Below are positions 56,624 to 64,000 of a DNA stretch of 64,000 nucleotides, piece by piece. A program made the position numbers and the translations under genes. Within the stretch, counting starts at the first letter, position 1; every line of letters starts with the position of its first letter. Origin of the DNA: Lepisosteus oculatus (lineage: Eukaryota; Chordata; Actinopteri; Semionotiformes; Lepisosteidae). The stretch lies in NCBI RefSeq assembly GCF_040954835.1, contig NC_090711.1, forward strand, positions 3,789,501 through 3,853,500, given 5' to 3'. The notes under the pieces were generated by a model that saw only the letters and a program-made list of their open reading frames with translations, searched no databases and was not told where the DNA came from.

Positions 56624-59450
56624 TGGCTAATTGACATGCTCAAGCCTTGGTGGTGTCCAAGACGCCTCAAGAGTGCCCTTGAGATTTTTTTTTTTTTAGT
56701 CCAGCCTTTTGTTTTAGAAATCTTTAAGATCTTGTAAGTTGTCTGCTGTGTCCACTGATGTTGCACTGACGGTGCTGTGTGTCTGCTGGAAGGTGCCGTT
56801 TGTGACCATGGTGGCCCTGTTGTGCATGTGGTTTGGAATCTCCATGCCGCTGGTCTACCTGGGATACTACTTCGGATTCCGGAAGCAGCCCTACGATAAC
56901 CCCGTGCGCACCAACCAGATCCCCCGACAGATCCCCGAACAGAGGTGGTACATGAACAAGTTCGTTGGGTAAGGTTAATTTAGTCACCCACCGCATGTTT
57001 CAGTCTTCAATTTGTCAGTTTGTTTCGGTGTTTAATTTTCGGCTTTGTTTTTGTTCCAGAAGCTTAGAATCTGTAGTGTTGACGTCATTACTTACTTGGC
57101 TTGAATCTGTTAGGGATAGGATCCATCCAGCTTTGGGAAATATGTGAACAGTAACATTTAAACAGGGTCATTGTATTCGATAAGTTTCTTGTCACCCGGT
57201 TCCAAAGCTTTGCTTTTTATTGGTTTTTTTAGAATTCTTATGGCTGGGATTCTGCCTTTCGGTGCAATGTTCATAGAGCTCTTCTTCATCTTCAGTGTAA
57301 GTCGGCCTGGATTTTACAACGGACTGTTGGAAAGATTCAGCTCCATTTACAACTCATACCTCAAATGGATATTAAAATGAGTCGAAAGCTTTTATAGCTG
57401 AGGTCTAACTTGGGGTAGCATGTGATTTGTAGGCAGTGTCATACTGCCTTTGGTGACTTTTTGTCTCATAACACTAATATAATATATCAGTGTCAAAAGA
57501 AAGTTGCTCATTAATCAACTCATTATTTGTTATTTTTGTAAATTTATACAGGCATAGTGTGTTTACATTGTTTTGATTCTTTGTATATAACTTTTTATTC
57601 ATTTTATTTTCATTTGTGAAATTACTGTTTTATTCATTTTAGAAAATGTCTGAAATTTCCTTGGAAATATATAATTGTAAAAAAAAAAGTATTCTGGATC
57701 TCTTAGTGTCATCATCGTCATGAGCTGGAGGTCTAACCAGTTTATTCTAGAGAGGGTTGGTTTATAAAATTCTAAAGAGTGAAACCTTTTTTGACAAGTT
57801 TAACAAGTGTTCCTGTTTCCCTCCTGCAGGCCATATGGGAAAACCAGTTCTATTACCTGTTTGGATTCCTGTTTTTAGTGTTCATCATCCTGGTGGTGTC
57901 CTGCTCTCAGATCAGCATCGTGATGGTTTATTTCCAGCTGTGTGCAGAGGTGGGTTACAGTCCTCATTGTTTTCATGTGTGATCCTTAAAACCTTTCAGA
58001 ATATATAGAGACACACCAGCACATCCGAAAACCCTTTTTTTTTAGTTAAGTCAGTTATTAAAGGTTAAATGACCGGCTGGACTGTGTCTGTTTTTAACCT
58101 GTTTTTATGTTCTTTATACTTCATGTCCTTGTCAGAAAACATTTCATTCATAATCACAGACCTAAGTAATGTATCAGTACTCCTATATCCACAAATTGCT
58201 AGTATTATTTAATTTTGTTTCAATCATACTATGCTTGATACTGATGTCCAAGTATTGAACACTCATCATCGTGGTAAGGGGCAATCAGGATTTCAGTGAA
58301 ATAACTAGGTTAAGGCAAAGAGAGTGAACACATAATTTCTGGAGCTCAAGAGAAAAAGTACATGCACAGTGCCCTGAATCTGAGGTGAGTGATCTTTCTG
58401 AGACATTGTGGAATGTTTTCTTCAAGTCATACCAGGAGGTATTTCAGAAATCTAAATCGCTGAATGCTTCCATCTGTTGTATAGGCAAAACGTAACAAAC
58501 AAAAGTTCTGAGTTGGAGATTCCGAAAGCAAAGTGTAACCACAGTTGTCTGCCTGCAGGATTACAGGTGGTGGTGGCGAACGTTCCTGGTCTCCGGAGGG
58601 TCCGCCTTCTATGTTCTCATCTATGCCATCTTTTACTTTGTTAACAAGGTAAGGCTCGTTCTCAGATAGGGTAAGTACAGGCAAGCCGATCATTCATTGA
58701 AAAATACACATTTTGAAGCTTTGCTTCTCGGCATCTGTGAAAGTTACTCTGCTGTTCTTTTACTTTTGCTTTAACGGTTTGCAGAAGCACAAATGTGGGA
58801 TTTGTTGGGGGTGTTTTTCGCACCTCAAATTCTTTTTAACAGAATTTCGGTTGTTTGTGTCATAACAGGCACACTTAATCCACCCCTGTTAAACAGAATG
58901 TGTATATAACTGTAAGCTACCCAGGGATGGTCAGTAAGATCCACAGTGTGGCAGGTCTTCCTCTTTCTTCAGTTGTGAAAAAGTTGGTAAAACAAAACAC
59001 GATTTCCAATTGGCTGGTACAGACTGGGGGTTCAGCTTCCTGTTTGATCGCTTAATGTTTCTAATTTGTAGATCCACTGTCCGCCTTTTTTCTCCTCATT
59101 TTCACCCCTCCGGAGTTTATGGTAACCAAGAACCCTGCTGCACTGTGAATCTCTAGAAATGGACACGATCCCTGATGCTGTTAGCTGATGTGAAGTTTTT
59201 CATTCCCCGCGTTGGTGAAAGACGACCGATTCGGCTTTGACCAAGAGTGGTGCTAAAGTAATCGTTGCCCTACTGATGTGACTTTTTTTTGTGGTTGCAG
59301 TTGGATATTGTAGAATTCATCCCGTCGCTCCTTTACTTTGGATACACAACTTTGATGGTCCTCTCCTTCTGGCTTTTAACCGGGACGATCGGATTTTACG
59401 CAGCGTACATGTTCATAAGGAAAATCTACGCCGCTGTCAAAATAGACTGA
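45807..59450 (+). CDS. tm9sf4: Tm9sf4, TM9/nonaspanin nine-pass membrane protein (18 coding exons, 645 aa)
   Basis: Coding exons: 45807-45821, 50195-50302, 50494-50593, 51203-51371, 51730-51868, 52291-52414, 53100-53224, 53815-53926, 54960-55030, 55229-55361, 55607-55688, 55844-55919, 56148-56231, 56793-56968, 57233-57296, 57830-57949, 58559-58648, 59301-59450. All introns are GT-AG, phases join, and the 1938 nt end in TGA. Human TM9SF4 has 642 residues. Residues 1-~21 form a signal peptide ([11 protein letters not shown] core). A luminal domain ([11 protein letters not shown] onward) runs to ~280. TM1 is ~284-305, followed by a charged loop ([15 protein letters not shown]) and eight more hydrophobic segments with conserved [20 protein letters not shown] and [10 protein letters not shown] loops. 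The C-terminus is VKID, a KxD-type COPI signal for Golgi/endosomal cycling. Known roles: sorting of membrane proteins, adhesion and phagocytosis (Phg1 family), and association with V-ATPase. Confidence 0.98.
46484..47440 (-). mobile_element. Decayed Tc1/mariner-like element in tm9sf4 intron 1
   Basis: Read on the minus strand, 46960-46652 encodes [20 protein letters not shown], which fits the Tc1-type block before the second catalytic aspartate. A frame shift further on, the FxDDxAPIH-like motif is recognisable. More transposase-like sequence extends right to about 47400. Frameshifts and stops make it inactive. I could not define matching inverted ends. Confidence 0.65.
48778..48960. repeat. 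46-bp minisatellite, ~4 copies
   Basis: Copies start with ccagtc at 48778, 48824, 48870 and 48916, an exact 46-base period. The first two are nearly identical (gcactaagctttgcgaatgg), the third is more diverged and the fourth is partial. It sits in intron 1 of tm9sf4. The open frame across it is a by-product. Confidence 0.9.
49000..49011. repeat. Poly-G run (12 G)
   Basis: Twelve consecutive G on the + strand, 40 bases after the 46-bp minisatellite, in tm9sf4 intron 1. Length may be subject to sequencing error. Confidence 0.85.
56260..56622. repeat. Composite repeat: unclassified repeat, inverted retroelement tail, (TTA)18
   Basis: 56260-56345 resembles a dispersed fish repeat (tacataagacagggcacaa, then ggccatatggcccatctagc). 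56445-56555 is the reverse complement of the tail at 37925-38075, sharing a 50-base core (ttcaggtgggtaactgcatc onward) but ending before the CTGANGA core. It runs directly into a TTA microsatellite at 56568-56622 with one extra T. All lie in the tm9sf4 intron between exons 13 and 14. Confidence 0.8.
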
Positions 59451-62400
59451 TCTGTGCGGCCGGAGCGCTGACCAGAGTTTCTGCTTGCATACGGGGGTGG
59501 GGAGGGCCTTCGGCCAGAAACGGACAGCCAGACGGAACCAAATTCTCGACTTTAATTTTCCTGTATTTGCACCAGTGTTCGACGGAATCACAGAGCATGG
59601 GCAAAAGGTCATACTCAAAAGATCGGGGTGTTTTGAATGGAGAATGAAACAATTTTTAATCCGTTTTGTTATGTCTGAGTTTTAAGTTTAACATTTTTCC
59701 TTACGGAGTATAGTTTTTACAGGGTTTTGTAAATTCTCATCGTTTTCTTTTTCTGCAGCTGGGGGAGGGGCAAAGGGTCTTTATAACATAATAATAATAA
59801 TGATGAAGATCATGAGCGTAACTTGGAAACAGGAAGGCAGTGGTGATATTTTTGTCCTAGAGAGATTACTTCTCATAAAATGTAACCTAGAGTGCCTGTA
59901 CACTATGGGGATGTGATCCACTGATGTTGGCAGGTGATGTGTATAGGTGATCACCGTGGCTGTATAGAGACGAGGCAAGAGTGAGGGGTGAATGTGTTTT
60001 CTGTTGTTGTTTTTTCGTTCCTCTCCATTTTCATGTCTGCTGTAACGGTGTCAAGCAAATGTGCTGCCAGCGGGTTACACTGGCATCCCATGGATTTGTG
60101 CAAGTGTGTGTAAAATACAAATTTTGTGACACTATGGGTCTATCGAATTTGTTTACTTTTTGAAACAGGTGCTCCAGGGGTTAACGTTAAGCAAGTAGGT
60201 TTTTTTAAAACATATATAGAACAAAATTTACCATACATTTTAAGATTTTTCTTGTATATATACATTTTTTCAGTTTTATATACTAGATTGCGTAATGAAG
60301 ATTTCAAGGCTTAATCATTGGTAAATTATTTGCAAATGTCAGACCTCATTTTCATTGGTGGTGATGCTACATGACTTTGTCTCTTCATTGGAGTATTAAA
60401 GCAGACCTCGGCTTTCAATTTCAGCTGCTGTAAAACAATCACGTTTTGTGGACTGAGAGCTACTCAGTTAAACATTAAAAACTGCTGTCAAGTGCATGAA
60501 TTTCACTTACAGTTGATGGATTGGGGGTGGGGGCATGTTTAAGAAGACTGATGTAATAAATTATTATAAAACCACTTTTGACCAAACACGCAAAGGAAGC
60601 TGTTATGGTATTTTCTCTTTGTATATTTCCCTGGTTTTGTAAAGTGGAATTTCTTCATAAAAAGAGCCCCAGTTGTTCTAATTTACAGCCTGTTCCACTA
60701 TGGCGGCACTGTTTTTAGCTGAAGTGATTTCCGGGTTGTAGTCCTGCATACATTAACGAGACTTCTGCATGTTTGAGGAAATTAAGTGTTATCCTGCCAG
60801 AACCATGTGTTGAAACTATTTTATTTGCATCGTGGCCTTCCAAGTGTTGCCTGTTGGCCATCTGAATCACTTATTTGAATGACGTGCAGATCAGGTTGTT
60901 TTGAACAATATTGTAATAATGACAAGAAAAGTTCCTGGCTTGTCATTACATGTTTTCCCCCAGTTATGGAGATTTAGTAACAGTCAACAGCCGGATACGT
61001 TCACTACAGGGTAAGGGGTTCAGTTTATGATCTCCAGCCATGGTTTAACAATACAAACAGGCCAAGAGACACTAAACGATGTTTTTCTCTTTGATCTGTC
61101 AACTTAGTCTTTTATATCATTTTTTGTATTGCTGTTCCTTGTTTAAGACCTTTCAAGATCTCATCAGCAAGAATGCACAGTGTTACAGGTGTGAATCAGT
61201 AAGGTTTTTGCATTGGCACAAGAGATGCCACATGAGCCCCCTAGACTCTCCAGCAGCTGTCAGTTTCTTGCTGAGTGTTCGCCGACTTGTGGCGATGTTG
61301 GAGAGACGCTCTCCCCTTCCTCCAGTTGGCGTGGTCACTCCTGCACAGTGCTGTGGAGCGTAAGGTGCTTTAAAAGACCAATGTCTCTGCAGATGGGCGC
61401 GTCTGCACAGAACCTTCTCTCTTGGAAAGGTGCTTGGTAGCGCCGCTTGAGAGATAAGTCATACAGACACTCGGCGATTCCAAATCGGTTGGGTATAAAA
61501 ACAATTGGCAATTCCAAAAAAAGCACATTCACTGTGCCCTTCCCTGTTGACCAAGTGGGAGCATCTGTTAGCAGAACACATCTCTTCTCTTGTTTGCTGC
61601 GTTTTGTATGTTTGTCTGTTTCCTAAGAGAGCTGGCGGAAATAAAAAGCAAATGCAGGTTTTGAGTTGTAAATGGTTCGATGAGATATTTATGGTACCTT
61701 GGTTGTAGATTGCCTTCATCTAGGAGTTGTAGTTGAAAAGGATTGATTGAGCAAAATAAGTTGAAAGCAAATGTGATTGGTTGCTCTGAAAACCTTTACT
61801 GCACTGTTAAGTGAAAATGCACAAAAATATTTTTTTGCAACTTGCAGTGTTTCTTTTTCTCCTTAATCAGTTGGCAACTCTTCCTCCGGGTGTATCTGAG
61901 AATTTTCCTGGTTTGTGATGAACCAAATGACAAGTGAAGACTGTTCTCTTCAATCTGGGTTGCGTTGGCATGATGTTCAGCAACTAGGAACAGTCTCTGT
62001 TACTGCTGGCAGGGAGATGCAGGCTATGGAATTTTACAGCTCAGGTGTTTTGAGTGTGAAAGTCAAAGCAAAGAATATATTCCTTTTAAGTAAACATTGT
62101 ACCAAAGTTATGTGCAGTTGGGTAACTTGATTTCCATCCTCCAGCAGGAAAACCTGACAGTTCAGATTCACACATGTTGATAAAGCAGGATAGTGAGCCA
62201 TCAAATTAAACACAAAAATGTAATGCATGAGGTGTGAAGTGTCCTCATCACTATTCTGCTTGTTAACAGTGATCACAGAAGCAAACCAGCTTTATTGATT
62301 AAGGTTGAACATGCAGAAATGTAACTGTTTAAAATTAAAATATAGCACCCCCCTCTGCAACCTTACCAGGAAAGACATGCATTACACTTCAGCCCTGGAG

Positions 62401-62775
62401 TACAGAAATTCAGATGTGTTTTAGTAGGAAGAAAGCAGAAAAGATTCTCTTCAGATGCATGTGTTTTGAATCCAAGCAGAGAAGTAGTTCTGATCTCTAC
62501 AGTGAGTTGAGAGCACTGTAAGTTTTCGATCGTTTTCTTTTTTGCAGCCTCTGAATGATTTTATCAGATCTGTTCTTTGGGACCTGTCACGTCTGAGTAC
62601 ATATATATTTTTAAAGATGTAATATTTGTGTATTTCTGTAAATAAAGGAAGCTTTGCAACATTGTTAGCTGTTCCTAGGCACCATCTGTTTTGATCATGG
62701 CATTGTTTTTGAGTCTGCATGTTCCATTTTTTTTTTAAAAGAATGTCCAGTTACATAGTGTATAAAAATAAAGTG
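59451..62775 (+). other. tm9sf4: tm9sf4 3' UTR with alternative polyadenylation signals
   Basis: No coding exon after the TGA. AATAAA hexamers occur at 60555-60560, 61640-61645, 62641-62646 and 62767-62772. The first would give a UTR of about 1.1 kb and the last about 3.3 kb. Which one is used cannot be told from sequence alone. The last two have T/G-rich sequence following them. Confidence 0.5.
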
Positions 62776-63049
62776 CCGAAAAATCCAAATTTGAACCTGT
62801 GTCGCACTGTGGATTAAATGGAGTTTTGTAAGTGGTGCTCTCTGTAAAGATCGGCCCTGCTACAGAATTCATGGTTCAAAGGTCAAGAGTTGGGTCCTGC
62901 AGTTTCACCAGTTGGGGTCTTCAGCATTACAGCAAAATATGCAAGCCTTTTCAGACCACCCTAAATCCAAGCTATCAATTAGACATTGTCAGCCCCTCGT
63001 CCCCAATTCGGGAATCTGAAGTGTTTACGTGTTTTCTTTTTTAAAAAAG

Positions 63050-64000
63050 ACAAAAGCATTGAACCATGTTTGTATTTTAATCATTTTTACCATAACACAT
63101 TAAAAGTTAAAAAGTACAACGTTCTGTACAATAAGTAAATATGTTTGCTGTAGCTTTTTTCTTTGGATCAACCAATATAAAAAAAAAATCTGTCATTTTA
63201 CATTGCAGCAACTGATTGTATGTGGAACCTTTTTGAGCACAAAAAAAAGAAGACATCTTTCTTATAAAACGTTCTTCCTCTCTCTGAAGGATTTTTTACA
63301 ATTTCCCTGTAGTATGTAAATACCATGCTATATAAAAATAGTGTAGGATGAACACAAAACACCTTTTGTTTTCTTTCACTTTTTTCTGAGGTGGCAGTAA
63401 TAGAGCATACTAAAAACTAGTTACTAAAGATACATAAAGAACTTGGAATGCAAGACTTAACATTAAGCTAAAATATATAAAACTACACATGGATTTTGTC
63501 TTTAATAGACAGTACCCAGTTTCTCATAATAAAGCAAAATCAATATCACATATATATATAGTTGTTTTTAGTTTTTTAAATCTGATTTTCTTCCTGGAAT
63601 TCACTTTATTCCCTTCAAGATGTGTTCTGTACCTACTAGTACAATATTTTAAGAGTAAGTGCAGTACTAATAAGTACATGGAGGTTATAACTGGCTGAAA
63701 CAAAACAAGACAGATGTACAGAAAACTGCTCTCACTAATTTAGACCCATGCTAGGAAAGATTTAGTTTTGTGCATGGTAAGAAATCACAGAAAAGGGCTT
63801 CATTGAGTCATCATCTCATCAGTAAAGCACTTTTCTGAACCCTATCTCACCCCCTATGAGGACTGATATGCAGCTAAGGCTGTATCATCTCTAGACAATT
63901 AAAATTATTGGTATCTGAAGTGACATAGGGGGACACTGAAATAGCCGTCACTTCTCCATCACACAGATTAGTGTATTCTAGCTTTATTTTTGGCATGGTC
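63050..64000 (-). other. A/T-rich block, possibly 3' UTR of a convergent gene (plagl2 expected)
   Basis: No coding exon is visible. In human, PLAGL2 lies tail-to-tail with TM9SF4 and has a long 3' UTR. This block has minus-strand signals (TTTATT at 63605-63610, TTTAAT near 63075) and long A/T tracts that would fit such a UTR. Nothing in the sequence identifies PLAGL2 directly. Confidence 0.2.

Overview
This is a vertebrate nuclear genomic window. It contains multi-exon genes with GT-AG introns, interspersed SINE, L2-like and Tc1-like repeats, microsatellites and A/T-rich UTRs. The repeat families (a 5S-type SINE3 fragment, tRNA-derived SINEs ending in an AATAAAGTGAT-type tail, Tc1-like remnants) and the loose gene spacing suggest a ray-finned fish. 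An early-branching lineage such as gar, bowfin or sturgeon fits better than a compact teleost genome, but that is an inference.

Two protein-coding genes can be reconstructed from start to stop. hck, a Src-family tyrosine kinase, has 12 coding exons from 23241 to 41465 and encodes 507 residues. It carries a Met-Gly-Cys acylation signal, a unique region, SH3, SH2 and kinase domains, and a regulatory tail tyrosine. tm9sf4, a nine-pass TM9/nonaspanin membrane protein, has 18 coding exons from 45807 to 59450 and encodes 645 residues. I checked the reading phase at every junction of both genes. The two genes lie head-to-tail on the + strand in the same order as human HCK-TM9SF4 on chromosome 20.

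Layout. 1-342: SINE fragment. 510-3691: four phase-compatible exons of an unidentified + strand gene that enters from the left and ends in a stop codon. 3692-15150: long intergenic stretch with a CT-rich minisatellite, old SINE/L2 pieces and a retroelement tail. 15150-15392: candidate hck promoter and first exon with kappaB and PU.1-type sites. 23233-43912: body and 3' UTR of hck. 43913-45756: intergenic, with a Tc1-like remnant. 45757-60560 or beyond: tm9sf4, with a CRE, an E-box and a TISU/YY1 element at its start codon. 60561-64000: tm9sf4 3' UTR alternatives, then A/T-rich sequence that may be the 3' UTR of a convergent minus-strand gene (plagl2 expected from human synteny, not shown here).

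I found no novel multi-gene system. The points most worth a second look are a GC-AG intron in hck, a 49-nt unique-domain exon, the TISU start of tm9sf4, hammerhead-ribozyme-like cores in a repeat family, the unidentified upstream gene, and candidate immune-type regulatory elements in and before hck.
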